Part shown: positions 45,136-58,042 of the stretch, one piece after another | Position numbering within the stretch: position 1 is the stretch's first letter | Layout: each line of letters starts with the position of its first letter | Assembly: GCA_031310005.1 (NCBI GenBank) | Contig: CM062379.1 | Span: 2,356,001 to 2,420,000 of the forward strand | DNA length: 64,000 bases | From: Dactylellina haptotyla | Lineage: Eukaryota > Ascomycota > Orbiliomycetes > Orbiliales > Orbiliaceae | Reading direction: 5' to 3' | Notes under the pieces: generated by a model | The model's input: only the letters and a program-made list of their open reading frames with translations | What the model was told of the DNA's origin: nothing | Databases searched by the model: none | Position numbers and translations under genes: made by a program

Positions 45136-46631
45136 TCACCAAATTCGAACATTCCCAAAAACTCCAAAATGATCCGAGATGTAGACTTTCGGTTTACTCG
45201 ATGTCTTCTCGCCTATTCCTATTACCTCCACCTGTTCAACTTTTAGCCTGTCCCCCGGTGCGTACAGTATCTTATCGAACCGCCGCTTGGGGAACTGGTT
45301 GTTTTCCGTTTGATAACCCCAAGTATGTCCTCTCGGGCTCTCCTCCTTCCCGCCGTTTTCCAGATACGCATCTTTTAGCCCGGCTTCGACGGGTAGGTAA
45401 CTATCGAAGTGTTCAATGGGATTCATATCGCCGGCTATCAGGCCGGTATAGACAGCCGTATCGTATAGAACGAATCGAGCCGCCAGTTTCATCTGGGCGA
45501 GCCGCATGGGCGTCGGTGGCACCAGGGACTCTAAATGCGTGTTTCCGATTCTAACGGTGACGTTCTCTGAAGTTTGCGAAGACGCAGCTTCGATATCGAC
45601 AAATAGGCAGTCACGGGCCATGTCGGAGTCGTAGTGTAATCTAATGACCGTGTTGATGTTGATTGACCTGTCTACCAAAGTGACGGTTCCGTAATGGCTC
45701 TTCTGCCATATTCCCTGGTCGGTTGTGATGTCTGTGATGTAGAATTTCTTTCGTATCCACTCGCTTTCCGCCAACTCTTTTACCATTTCATGATTGACTT
45801 CCTGGAGAAGGATGACCGACGGAGATATGTCATCGGGGCCGTCGGTGCCGCTGACGAGCATCGAGCGGAGATATGACATCGCGGCATCGATTCGGTTTTG
45901 GGGTTCCGGGGACGCGAAGTCGACGTTCCAGGTGACTAGGCCGAAGTTAGAGCGCGGACTAGGCCCGGGGCCGAGTTCTTTGGAGCTTTGGATGTGTTTC
46001 CATTGCTTTTCTTCAAAGTCGTAGTAGTGGATGCCGATGACATGAGCTACTCCTGCGTCGGGGCTGCCAGGACGGACTGGGGCGCGATAGGTCTGCATTT
46101 CGTTCAATTGGACGATGTTAGCTGCGTTCTTATGTTTCAATGTGAAATATTGACTGATATGTTTTATATAGATAGGTATAGGTGTATGTATATGTAGAAA
46201 GCTGGGGGCGTGGTATGCGTAGATATATCGATAAGACTCAGAGTGCGTGGTTTTCCTTGCAAGGACCCCTCACAACTGGGGAGAGGTGGATCCTGCGCGA
46301 AAAGACCGTTTCACCAACCCCCCCACGTTCCGCATTGCGAAGTGCAATTTAATCGCAACCAAAAAAAAGGGGACCAAAAGCGCACTCAACAGCAAAGAGC
46401 TGGCTAGCTGACACTCACACTTCGAAAATGTAAAAGGTTGAAGCTGGATAATGTTTGCGTGATTATGATGAGAGTGACGACCATGATGAAGACCCGGAAA
46501 TGCCTGGTCGCGACAGCCAGTGCGACATAGTGGCGGGCGACGTCAACGCGGCCCGCGGACTCGGACCGTGCGTGCGTGCGCGGGATCGTTGTGAGAATCA
46601 TCTTTTCCGGAGCTGATTCTGCAGCTTCCAT
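45136..46631 (-). CDS. TDP2-like endonuclease/exonuclease/phosphatase-fold phosphodiesterase, possibly membrane-anchored
   Basis: The catalytic part (46121-45136) carries all four EEP/TDP2 motifs in order: FGLVTWNVDF, VILLQEVNHE, GDMNPIEHFDSYLP and ISDHFGVFGNV. IGNTHLES, GHTWGY and RRFDKILY lie in their usual places. Tyrosyl-DNA phosphodiesterase 2 relatives remove 5'-tyrosyl adducts left by topoisomerase II, but fungal members are mostly untested. The proposed first exon 46631-46421 (donor CGAA|GTGAGT, acceptor ACGCAG at 46122; 299-nt intron) preserves frame and gives 398 residues. It adds a helix (FRVFIMVVTLIIITQTL), which would anchor the enzyme to a membrane. Without it the frame could start at ATG 46098. 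Catalytic half firm; N-terminus tentative. Confidence 0.78.
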
Positions 46632-47828
46632 GGCAGTTGGTGCACCGATCGGTACTGGCCGAGAGAGCTTGTGGAAAGCTCAAAAGCGCGCGAGGTTGCA
46701 GGTATCGACGGCAAGGCTCTTATCATGACCGGTCCAAAGAGGGGGCTTGGCTGGCAGAGAAGAGAAGGCGGGCGGACAGGTTGGGGCGCGGGTGTGGTTT
46801 TGAAGGGAAGGAAAAATAAGGAAAAATAAAAGTGGATGAGGCAGGACTGAAAAGGGACGGGTCCTCGATCTCGAGTTCGAGGACGAACGAAGGAGGAGGG
46901 GAAAAATAATAATAATAAGATGAAGCAAAGGAAATCTCAGAAAGAAAGACACGAACGGGGCTTAGCAGATATACGCTCGACTCACTGGGGAAGAAGTGGA
47001 GGGATAGAACGTCCTGAGCGCCCGGAAGGAGGAGTGATAATGTCGAGCGGCGCTGATGTGATAGCGAGCGAGACGCGGAAGGGGCTGGCTCGCAGCCTTC
47101 GCAATGGCTGCTGCAATGCTACTCCGCGCACATGAAAACGTGCGACCAATCCGTTGCGGAAGGCCCTTCCCAATCGCGTTGGCCAGGCGCCTAAGCTGTC
47201 TCGTCGTCGTGGTCGTTGGAGTTGTAGTCGTACTAGTAGGGGGCAGAGGCAACAGGGTGCGAAAATTTAGACGGGCCCTCATTTCGAATCCGTTGTTTTC
47301 GATTAGTCCGTCGAAAAACGAGACATTCGGTTTGACAGCTCGAGGCCGCGGGGAGCAGGTGCGAAGGCGGTCTTGGGATGTCGTCTGTCTCTCTCGCCTA
47401 AACGGTCGCCCCTTGCTCTATTTCAATCATGCACGAAATATTAATCTCCCTTGGGAAACAAATCTATTTAATCTGTTTTTTTTTTTAAATTTCGTGCGGC
47501 TCCTGGTGCTACTCCACCGCCAGGAAACAGGAAACATTCGAAACAGCCGCTCTGATTCGTCGGTGCGAACATGAGCGATCGAGAATATTCGATGAGGGCA
47601 CTTCGAATTCTCTTACCCAGCTGCGCGCGAAAGAGACATCGGACCCAATCAATCCTTGCGTGTTCGCAAGGAAGACCGGTTCGGGTCAGCACCGCCCAGC
47701 TGGTGGGAATCTTCTTTCTTGTGGGGAGGGCAGCTTTAAACGGGCGAGATAAACATAGTAAATTAAATAGCTAAGCTTGTCTGCATTTGTGACTCCATAC
47801 GCCAGAGGAATAAGAGACCCAGGTTCGC

Positions 47829-47848
47829 GGTCTGGTCTGGTCTGGTCT
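47829..47848. repeat. (GGTCT)4 microsatellite
   Basis: Four exact tandem copies of the pentamer GGTCT. Likely length-variable between strains. Confidence 0.85.
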
Positions 47849-49528
47849 CCCTGTTCATGTCAAATCATGGTGCTCATCCCTTAGCTCCCTTTTTTACGTC
47901 GAGGGAAACGAGGATCATGGTCATGACCCCCTTTGAAATCGTTTGTGAAAATGCGGGGAAGCAGACTAATACAACTCCTCGACCATGGGTATTGCCCGAG
48001 CTAGATCGCGAATTCCAGGTGGACGAAGGGAAGCCAAAAAAGTGGAACGCTCAAGTGCTAATATGCGAACCACTTCTCGCGAAAAGTGCGAATGCGCTAC
48101 GCAATTCCGAGCGCCCCTCAACCTAATTGGTGGCTATATTATCGCCATTCTTGCAGCATGACCACCTTTTTTCATTTTTCTTGATTCAGCTTTGAGACGC
48201 ATGATCTCAGTCTTCTTCCCTTCCTCACCTGTGGCGTGAGGTGCTAAAAGCTTAACAACAGCGAAGCTTTACAATATAGCCTGAATCCTATCACTATAGT
48301 TCTTGGTAGCAGAGTGCACCTGGTACGCTTAACGGGTGGCTTTTTTGGTATTGTGAATTTTGCACATTTCGGGTCCGTTCAATATGTTCAGTAATTAGAT
48401 ATTTTTCGGTATCGATACTTCTTACTAGGTATAGAGCTAGTGAAGATCTTGCTAATCTATACCATTTATTTTTCGGATTTCTGAAAATTATAAAGTACTT
48501 GAGAGAAAAGGATCGCGATAGATCGACTGTGAGTGCATAGGAGGGGTGTCGTACGACGGCTATCCAGACCAGTCAACTGAGCCGTGATATCACATCTTCG
48601 GCTAAGTTATCGATACGGGCAGACGCGCTGATATTCACGGTGCATGGGGTGGGCATATCGAACGCAACGACTGGCACTATAGTAGGATTGGGGGTTGTCT
48701 GTTCAGACATAACCCATCCTTCCCTATCCCTTGTCGACAAGGTCACGGCGCCATGGGGAGGGATGCAAAGCTGGGACTTCGATGTCTGCCTGAGAAACTA
48801 AAAACCCACCTCGAGTCTTGGGGTGCAGTACACGGAGCAGATGTAATGGTGACGCTGAGGTCCAGAGAGAACATGATCGAAGGTTGGTTGCATTGGTTAC
48901 CAAGTTCCACCGTTCCCCAGGCCATGTGGTTATGGAGACATTCATTCCAGCGAGCAAGCTCCACAGTGTCGGGACCAGTGCCATTGGTAGCCATCATCGT
49001 CTTTCTCCACATCTCGACAATCTCTCGTCTTCGTCCGGTTTTTGCTCACCACACACACCCTCTTTTTTTTTCGTGTCTTTCCCCAGCCTCTTCCCTTGCT
49101 ATATCTTTCCGGTAGCTAGTGTATGTCGAGATTGATGCATTTCCGGGCTTGCTGCCAAAGCGCCACATATCCGTCGGATTAGCAAGAGCGAAAAGGGTTC
49201 AAGAGCAAGCCGCGGGCTCTGCTTTTATCCTGCTCAGCCGGTAAAGTGAGCCGGCTATACGTTTGCCCCTCCACCTCCCTCGAATCTCGACCGTCCATGA
49301 TCCATGTCGATAGAGACTTTTCCCAACAGCCTCCTCGAAGAAATCCGGAGCAGTGAACAGTTTTGGGTTCTTCATCCCACCTGCCAACGCCGACCTCCAT
49401 GCTTGCTCTTGACGCACGATTGTGGGGCTCGAACGTCGAATGGGAATAGCGGCATGCTGCCTGTGGTCCCTTCTGCGCGTTTCGAACATTCTTCTATCCA
49501 ACGTTCCTTCCATCGAGCGAGCAAGAAG

Positions 49529-49543
49529 CAGCAGCAGCAGCAG
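49529..49543. repeat. (CAG)5 trinucleotide repeat
   Basis: Five CAG units followed by GCAG, in non-coding sequence upstream of creB. Confidence 0.8.
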
Positions 49544-51389
49544 GCAGTAACCGCCCTGGGATTGTCCTGTCGTTCATGTAGGTCTCGATGTATGCCGGAC
49601 GGGGAAGCAGGCAATTTGAGTATTCGTGCAGCTCGTCGACACCACCTTGCTCGACCTCGTAAAGCTTCTCCCACACCTGACTGCCGTGACTAAGAGCTGC
49701 TACTAAGGTCTTCTTCTGTTTCTTATTCTGCGCCTTTCAATTAAGAACCTACTGCCGTCGGCTCCTCATTCGATCGTCTCCTTCAGCTTTCGGATCGTTC
49801 AGGCGGTACCTGGCGTGGGTGTCCGCCGTCCTGGCCATTGAAGAGCGAGAGCGAGCGAGCTTGCGGGTGGGGCGAGCAGGTAGCATTGGCGGCCATACAC
49901 ACATCTCGACCAGAATATTAATGCCCAAGTGAGAGCAAGAAAAGCGTCCCTGATCGAATTTAATAGACTCCTGCCTACCCGAACTTGCCTGAGGTCTTTC
50001 TCCCAAGAGAACGCCGTCGAAGTCCTCCTGTTTTTCTTTTCTTGTTTTCTTTCGACCTTCTCAAAGCGTCCCAGCATAGCCCACCGGTTAGATATATTTA
50101 CACAATTAATTATACCAATACCGCTGCTATTCATTCGCATATATACTATTCCCCCCCTCTCGCTCCCTTGGACGTTCCTCGATGTTTAGTCTGAGCATAA
50201 CGGATCTGTGACAGCCGCAAATTAAACCAAACCGAGATCGCAATCTTCTGGCGGGTGTTTCAGGGACGCTGCAGCTCGTCATCCATAACGCTACGACCAC
50301 CGCGCAGCATCCTCGACTCCTACAGCATCCCGAACGAAGAAAAAAGGGCCGGACGTTAGCCGTGATTTGTAACCGGATTCTCTTGTTAACCGGGCGCTGA
50401 AGCTGCCCTTTCTGCTAGTGCACAGCCAGCCAGCCGCATCGCCAGATCTTGCTCCAAGCCGGGTGGTGTTTGGTTGATATCTTTATTTAATCGTGGTGAA
50501 AGGAGACGCCGTCCCAATCAGGCTTCGCCCAACCCAACCAGACCGCACCAAACCCTCCATCGACCTGATCCTCAACCTCAGCCACCACAATCACCACCGC
50601 AGTCGAACCGGTCGTACTCCCTCGTCCCTCTCTCTCCATCGCTCTCTTCCCTTCTGTCGGGCACGGCTACCTACGATTCCTCAACTTCCCCGCCAGGTGC
50701 TGCTGCTACATCTCCGCCTGCTCTCTGACGCCCGCCCTCCGCTTCCACGGCATCTGTTCCGATCGTGTTGAGCTTGCCTACGCAATCGCAGGCCGATTCC
50801 ACCACACATTTCCCGTCTTAGCGGCTTCGACCTTCCTCCTGTTCGGCCCATTCCCCACAGTCTACCCTATATAATTCTCGTACAATACATATAACCCCGT
50901 TTAAACACCGGGCCCTATCGTATACAAATCCCAGGACATTCTGGCCATCTACCGTATTATCGCAACTCAGACAAAACCGCTACCAGAACCATACGCTCCT
51001 ACGAGACACAACCAGTCCGCCTTCACCCGGGTTTTTGCCTCCAAGCCGTTTGGGAAAACCCACCAATCAAGCCAAGCGACGCCATAACTACACAGAAGCC
51101 CTAATAGCCTCCTTACACCCCCCCGGGACCAACATTTTGCCTACGGGAAATACTCTGGATTTCGAAACACAACCTATTTATTTCTAATCTTGGATTTTTA
51201 ATCTGTCTCTGCACTACTCACGGGTTCCCTAGTCGTCTGGTTCTCGAAGATACCCGAAATTTTGGTTTCTCAACATATTACCAATCTGCAGCTGGCCGTC
51301 CTGGTGTCTCCTGTCTCCCTGCCTGTTGCCGACGCGGCAACATCGCATACCGATCGTTCGTTCTAGGGATACTGTTCTGACCTTCCAAT

Positions 51390-53964
51390 ATGTCTTTTTT
51401 CAAGAGGAGTAAATCCTCTGTAAGTTTCTCCTGAACCCATGCGCTGGAAGAATACTTGAATAAAGTAACGGCAGTCGCATATTTCGCGGCGAACATTCGA
51501 GGATCCTGGGTGCTAATACCATCGTTTGATTGATATCTCCAGGCAGGCGGAGCATCTCCAGCCGCCGCGAAGAAAAAGGATGAAGTCGTTATACCTCCGA
51601 CACCCATACAACTCCTCGTTCAGGATGCGATCCAACGGACAGACGGAAGTGATAAATTCTGGGGATATGAAAACGTAGGACCCATCTCTTCTAAACTGCT
51701 GCAATCAACGAGGGGGTGACAGCTGTAGCTAACATATCACGAACCCACTTATAGTTTGGCAACACATGGTATGGATATTGACTCTCACTTTTTTAATATT
51801 GATGAAACTTTCACGAACTATTTTGGAACCCATTGGCTGAGATTTATCGCTCTCTGTTTTCGAAACAATCAGTTATTGCAATTCCATGCTCCAGTGCCTT
51901 TATTACTCGAAACAATTTCGCGAAGCCGTCATCAGCTACCCGAAGAAATCCCTATTACCCGGAGTCGCAAACGGAGCGTTGAATGCGAACCCTAGATTAT
52001 CGCGGATATCCACCGAACCAGCAGTACCCAATGGAAAGGCGAAAGTCGGGGCCGGACAGCCTACTCCTCTAGCACGCCGAGGCTCTACACCAGCGAGCGC
52101 AGCAGTCCCTCCGAATCCAGCGAAACCAGAAGATAAAGACTCCCCGGAAGCGAAGAAGAAGGCTGCTCTTGCTGCTGGTCCGATATTAAACGTCGAAGCC
52201 CCGAATTCTAAGAACTATGGCATGGAAGAATCTCTGTTCTCCGCCATGAAAGATCTATTCGAGAGTATAGTAGTAAGCGAATCGAGGACCGGGGTTGTGA
52301 GCCCTCAGCGCTTCGTAGAGGTTCTCAAGATGAAGAACGAACTTTTCCGAAGTCAGATGCACCAAGATGCCCACGAATTCTTCAATTATGTATTAAACGA
52401 AGTTATTGAAAATGTAGAGGATCACGCGAAAAGTGCGAATCAGAGCAAGAACGGGAGCTCTTCGCAGCTAGTACCCGAGACCTCCAGCTCTGCGGATTCT
52501 GCAAAGGCGGTTTCCACGGCGTCTGACTCTACACAGGTCACGAATACAGGCTGGGTTCACGATTTGTTCGAGGGAGCTTTGACCTCTGAAACCAAATGTT
52601 TAACCTGCGAAAATGTTTCCCGTAGAGACGAACCCTTCCTCGACTTGTCGATAGATTTGGAGAAGCACTCGTCTGTCACCTCATGTCTGCGCAATTTCTC
52701 GGCGAGTGAGATGCTCTGCGAACGCAACAAGTTCCACTGTGACGTTTGCGGTGGCCTTCAGGAGGCGGAAAAGAGGATGAAAATCAAGCGATTACCCAAA
52801 GTTCTAGCGTTGCACTTGAAGCGCTTCAAATACATGGAGGAACTAGGGCGACATCAGAAGCTATTCCACAGGGTAGTCTATCCGTATCACCTACGGCTGT
52901 TCAACACGACGGATGACGCCGAAGACCCAGATCGGCTTTACGAGCTCTACGCTGTGATTATACACATTGGAGGCGGGCCGTACCACGGACACTACGTTGC
53001 CATTATCAAATCGGAAGAACACGGCTGGTTGTTGTATGACGATGAGATGGTTGAACCTGTAGATAAATCTTTCGTCCGGAACTTCTTCGGCGATAAACCC
53101 GGACTTGCGTGTGCGTACGTTCTCTTTTACCAAGAGACCACGCTAGAAGCCGTTGAGCGCGAGAATCTCATGGACGAGGAGCGAGCGGCGGCCAAGAAGG
53201 CGAAACTCAACAAGACGGATGTCAAGACAGATGTTAAGAAGAAGCCGTCGAAGGAGAAACTTAATGGGCATACTAATGGACACGTGATACCAGTGCCGAC
53301 AGAAGAGGTTCCGGATGTTGCCGTGGCGGATGGGCCGAAGACTCCAACTCTAGGACCACAACCCAAGACACCAACTGGATTACCGCCGGTACCAGCGATC
53401 CCCACAACTTACCTGGCTCCGAAGCCAGCAACACCGGAGGTCACGTCTCCTGTTTCACCAATCAAGTCGAGGAAGGAGCGGGAACGGGAGCAGAAGGAAG
53501 AAAAGGCGCGGGAGAAGGAACGAGAGAAACAGGCGAAGAAGGAAGAAAAGGAGCGAGAGCGAGAGGCAAAGAACAAGAGTAAAGAGGAAAAAGAGAATGG
53601 CGGAAGCCACGGCTTGGGAAGATTCAGGCCAGCGTCCATTGGAAAGAAGCCATTCGGGTTTAATAGAATGATGGAGAAGGAGCGGGAGAAGGAACCCGTC
53701 CCGCCATTACCCGCAACCACCCCAACGCCGGTGACGCAAGGCGACTCCTCTACCACGACTACCCAGACTGGGGTATCGACTCCTAGTCTCCTCCAGTCGC
53801 CATTTACCCCGACCTCAAACGGTAGCGAGGCACGAGATACCTTTAATGAGAAACACATGAACGGTAGCAACCACGATGAGAAGAAGAAGAACGGCAAGGA
53901 TAAGGAAGAAAAGCATCACCGAGCGAGCAAGATACTGCGAAAGAAGCTGTCGATCTTGGGATAG
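51390..53964 (+). CDS. creB: creB/USP12-46-type ubiquitin carboxyl-terminal hydrolase
   Basis: Four exons (51390-51419, 51543-51674, 51755-51768, 51873-53964) give 755 residues. The USP Cys box [16 protein letters not shown] is assembled across the 14-nt exon 3, and the catalytic Cys59 codon is split TG|T. Zinc-finger Cys pairs (CLTCEN, CDVCGG), [21 protein letters not shown] (catalytic His about 432) and [12 protein letters not shown] complete the USP12/46 core. The GILNVE-like insert and a long charged coiled-coil tail with [17 protein letters not shown] runs and Pro-rich patches match CreB. In Aspergillus CreB with the WD40 partner CreC deubiquitinates targets in carbon catabolite repression; the same role is likely. 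It sits behind an unusually long leader. Confidence 0.93.
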
Positions 53965-54879
53965 CATCCTCGGAAGGGACATGCTTCGGACAACTGATGG
54001 TCGGACAACTGAAAGACGAAAGAAAAAAAATCTTCTTTTTAATTCTAATCTTCATGTAGCCTTTTTATTATTCTCCCTTTTCTATCGTCTTCTCTATTTT
54101 ATGGTTTCCATTTTGGATGTTCTGGCCTTGGTGACCACGGATCATTGTTTGCGCTTTTTGTCTTAGCCTTTTAGCTTTTTTCGATCTTTGGATTTTCAGT
54201 AAATGCAGCGAGAGGATATTTATTCTGGCATATCTCACGAAAGCTCTGATAATGCATAATTCATCGGGTACGATCTCTTTTTCTTCTCTAACACGCTGCC
54301 TGGTCGAAATTCAGCTACCTCTCTTTTCCCCCACCCGCACACTTTTTTTTTTTGCGATATCTAGTGCAGTAGTTCCTTTTATGTTGCTACGATTTTATTT
54401 TATTATTTCTTTTCAAGGAGTCTCTCTTAAACATTCGCTCTATATATACTTTTCATTTCTCCAAAAGTGGGCTACTATTTTCCTCTGGATATAGCATTTC
54501 TATTCTATAATCAATTGTCCCTGTATTATACCTTGATATCTTGAAACTTCTCTTCTTTCATTATCAAAATTTAAATGTGAGGTCGTCAGCTATAGAAGTG
54601 CACCTGTCCTTCCTGCAAATATCAAATCTAGTGTGATATTGCTCGATTAACAAAATTGCATATGCCATAGAATTATAATATGTAAGTTGCCTGTTAAGCC
54701 CGACTGTTGTCGTAAGTTTAATCTTATATGCGCTTGGGTCTTTGGCTTGTGCCTTTTTTTGGTGACGTAGCCTCAAGTTGGCGCAGAGTGGCGTTTAAGC
54801 TCCAGATAGCCTCAACTCCCACCTTCCAACATCTTCACGGACATATATTCCTCCTCCTCCCTCCACTCCGCCCTCGACA
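53965..54879. other. intergenic, creB 3' end and SEC20 promoter
   Basis: About 900 bp, T-rich on the plus strand up to about 54560, as expected of a 3' untranslated region and terminator area. A pyrimidine-rich CTCCTCCTCCCTCC block lies just before the SEC20 start. No gene seen. Confidence 0.5.
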
Positions 54880-56265
54880 ATGGCCACCACCTCGTCCGAG
54901 ATATCCGAAAGGATAGCGATTCTCACAAATGCATACCAAGAGGTTCGTATCTATTTCTCAGAGTTTCTTATTGTTAACGATATTCTCACATACAAGAGTA
55001 TCTGCTAGGTTACGACCCAAATCGACCGGCTCTCCAACCTCACGGCGCCGGGTACGGAGGAGGCAAGAAATGAGCTCGCCGGACTGATACACCAAAGCCT
55101 GAAAGAGGGTGATGCAGAGCTTGAAGTATAAATTTCTCCTAATAAATATCTATCAGACATCTCTAAACTATTGCTAACAATATATCGTATGTAGACGCTA
55201 ACCCTCCGAACCTCAACCCTCAACCCCTCCACGGACCCGCAGGCCGCCCTACAATCCCGCCTGCACAAGCTCCAAGAAGAACTCAAGCTCGCCCGAGTCT
55301 CCTACCGCAAGTCCCTCCTCCAGTCCAAACGCACATCGGCCCTGAACGCCCGTAAAGAGCGTGAGGCCCTCCTCATCCTCCACCCCCCCACCATCCCCAC
55401 CCCTCCATCAACCACACCCTCCGACAATGCAAACGAACAATCCCTCCCTCTCCCGCATCCTACATCCGCCTCCCCCCCACCGTTAACAGGCGCCCAACTC
55501 TACCGCCGACCCTACCACACCTCCAAACGAGACAAAAAGGACCTAACGCAACAAGACCTCGTCTCGACCGCATCCTCGGACGTCACGACCGCCCTCCGCC
55601 GCACCCACGCCCTCATGTCCGCCGAGCTCGCGCGGTCCCATTTCGCGTACGAAACCCTCTCCGCGAGCACGGAAACCCTGAAACACCTCGGAACGAACTA
55701 CTCCGCCTTCGACAATGTGCTGCAGCGGAGTAAAGGCCTCATCACAGATCTAGTGAAGAAGAATAAATCCGACATGTGGTATTACCAGATGAGTCTGTAC
55801 GCGCTCGTAGTGACGATTGCGTGGCTGGTATTTCGGCGGCTGCTGTGGGGGCCTGTGTATTTGGTTGTGTGGTTGCCGTTGAGGTTGGTGGTGTGGATTG
55901 TTATGATGCCGTTTAAGGTGCCTCCCGGTGAGAGTGCGGTGGGAGAGAGTAAAGGTGGTAGTGTTAGTAGTAGTGGGGTGAGTGAAGTGACAGTAGGACG
56001 GGGTTTGAGCAGCGAGGTGAAGAAGGTGGTGGAGAGTATGACAGTTTCGCAGAGGGTCGAAGGCGAAGATGGGAAGGAGGAGGTGGTCGTGGTGAAGAAG
56101 ATCATCTTGGATAACGGTGAGGAAGTGGAGGTTCCGTTGGATGTGCCTGATGGTGTGATAGAGGGAATGCAGGACGACGATGTCAGTGGAGAAGGAGAGG
56201 ATGTGGAAACAGAGGAACACTACGAAGCAGAAGCGGAAGCGGGAGCTGTGCATGACGAGCTATAG
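54880..56265 (+). CDS. SEC20: Sec20 SNARE with C-terminal HDEL
   Basis: Three exons (54880-54942, 55009-55125, 55195-56265) give 416 residues. The N-terminal coiled-coil part ends in a Pro/Ser/Thr linker. The SNARE-like segment has DLVSTASSDVTTALRRTHALM, ELARSHFAYETL, a TNYSAFDNVL centre and KSDMWYYQ, the Sec20 domain. A membrane anchor follows at about 258-301 with LVFRRLLWGPVYLVVW. The luminal tail is acidic and ends AGAVHDEL. Yeast Sec20 is an ER t-SNARE (with Ufe1, Use1 and Sec22) for COPI vesicles returning from the Golgi and also ends in HDEL, so the tail supports the identity strongly. Convergent with the pyrophosphatase gene. Confidence 0.93.
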
Positions 56266-56663
56266 TTGTATATATAGCATTTACTTTCACGATATACCCA
56301 TCACTTTTAGCAGGCGTCAGTCATCTTAATGTTATTACAAAACTAGCTCTAGACTAGTTATTTTCTTTTGTTTTTGCTTCATAGTCTAAACTCTCATTCT
56401 GGTGTTACCAACAAGATAGGTATCTTAATCGCTGACATCAGAATAAGAAAAACTTTTAGGGGACATGCCGTGTACTTTTCGGTGTGAAGTCTTTACATTT
56501 GGTATTGAAATAACTGTTGGCCTAGATCAAGATAAAAAGATGGTATCAAGGATCCTCTCCAACGTAAAAGGTAGGTAAAAAGCATCCACGATCGCCAACA
56601 TCCCGGCTAGTACGTAGTATCCAATCCCAGTTGTATATCACCGACATATAGTACTCGAGGAGC

Positions 56664-58042
56664 TTAGATGGCAGCACCGCTGATGAAAAACCATTTGTCG
56701 ATGCTTGGGTCGATTGGAGCAGGTGCGAGGTTCTGGTTGGCTGGGATAGGTGCTGGGAGATTGTTATGATCAACGCGGAAGGGAGATTGTTTGCAGTGGA
56801 TGTTGGTGCTGTAGATTGGACGTTAGCGGTTTGCGAGAAAGAATAACACAAACTTACAACATCGAAAGGCAAAACTTACGTGTGGAGACCGTTAGGATCG
56901 GTGACGCCGGTGATCAGCTTCTCCCAGGCTTCGTGGGTCTCAAGAATGACGTCCATGGCGTACCTGAGAGATAAGGTTAGTCTTCTGGAATAGATATATA
57001 TAAAAGGGCTGCAATACATACTTCCTGTTCTTGCACTCTCCGGAGAAAGCGAACTGGTTCTCGGACTTTCCGTCTGGGATTTTGTAGATACGGAACCACT
57101 CGTTGGTAGCCCTCAACAATCCTGGCAAATGGCGTTCGACGTCCTCGACGTCGTTGAGTTTTGGCGCAAGAGGATCGTTGACATCGATGACAATGACTTT
57201 CCAGTCGGTTTCTTCCTCGTCGAGGAGAGCCATCACGCCGAGAACCTTGACCTGCTTGACCTGGCCGGTGTAACCGACGAGCTCGCCGATTTCGCAGACA
57301 TCGAGCGGGTCATTGTCACCCTTGGCTTTGGTTTCGGGGTGGATGGAGTTGGGGTCTTCCCAGGTCTGCGGTGGTCTATATTAGAGCCAGTTCACGGAGT
57401 GGGGAAACGATGTGAGTTTTGTGGTATGGGAAGCTCACCTGTGGGAAAGCTCCGTAGTTCCATAGGTATCCCTTGTGTGGGAAGCAATTTCGGACGAATC
57501 TGAGCTTGCCTTCGAGAAATGTCAGAATCAAGAATAACCTATCGAGGGGTGGTGAGGTAAAGTACCCTTCTTGATATCCTGCTTGATGGGATTCAAAATC
57601 TCATCTTTGCTGATCTCGAGCTTGGCGTTGGTCCATCTAAGATGGCGGACATAAATTAGACCCGGCAAAGACCAATTGATGTGGGGTAGCTTTACCTTGG
57701 GATCTCAACAACCATGTTGAGGATGGTCTTCTGCTCATTGGCGTAGAGGGGAATATCGTGGAACGGGGAGATGGGCTTGCCGTCCATCTCGACAAAGACA
57801 CGGTGCTCGATCGTGTTTGGAGCCCCGGTCTTGCGGACATTGAATTGGTGATTAGCCATTGTGGGAAGTTTTGGCGGTGCCGACGACGTGCTGAGGTGCT
57901 GGGCGATGAGGTTCGAACGGGCGTAGAGGGAAGAAGACGGTGAGGGGGAGGGAGGGAGAGGTTTAGCAGCCAGCCTGAGGGATTTGTTTAAGGCAGAGGT
58001 CCTGACCACAGCTGAACGAAGCAGATGTGGAGAGAATCTCAT
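56664..58042 (-). CDS. IPP1: inorganic pyrophosphatase, with possible mitochondrial and cytosolic forms
   Basis: Six exons (58042-57696, 57636-57566, 57509-57439, 57365-57022, 56963-56880, 56808-56664) give 353 residues from the first [59 protein letters not shown], the Asp-rich signature [12 protein letters not shown] and [21 protein letters not shown] are diagnostic of family I pyrophosphatases, which hydrolyse PPi with magnesium. The first 61 residues ([20 protein letters not shown]...) form a mitochondrial-type presequence. ATG 57859 ([10 protein letters not shown]) gives the usual 292-residue cytosolic enzyme. The first ATG has T at -3; the second has A at -3 and G at +4, fitting leaky scanning. 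Ends [11 protein letters not shown]. Confidence 0.95.

Larger units (their letters stand above)
46632..51389. other. 4.75-kb divergent intergenic region with long creB leader
   Basis: Largest gap of the right half, between divergent TDP2-like and creB genes. From about 50,000 to 51,389 the plus strand is C/T-rich with many short upstream frames (for example 50474-50728 and 50493-50771, Pro/Ser/Arg-rich). This suits a long pyrimidine-rich promoter and 5' leader. Elsewhere open frames of 120-156 codons (47104-47574, 48753-49115) lack motifs and overlap opposite-strand frames. Short repeats are (AAT)4 at about 46905, (GGTCT)4 at 47829 and (CAG)5 at 49529. No gene is supported. Confidence 0.5.

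Noticed and set aside
47104-47574. 156-codon plus-strand frame with a Val-rich hydrophobic stretch
   Set aside because: The stretch comes from a GTCGTCGTGGTCG-like low-complexity run. No motif, and opposite-strand frames overlap.
53409-53897. 162-codon frame antisense to the creB tail
   Set aside because: Mirror of the repetitive Lys/Glu/Arg codons of the coding strand.
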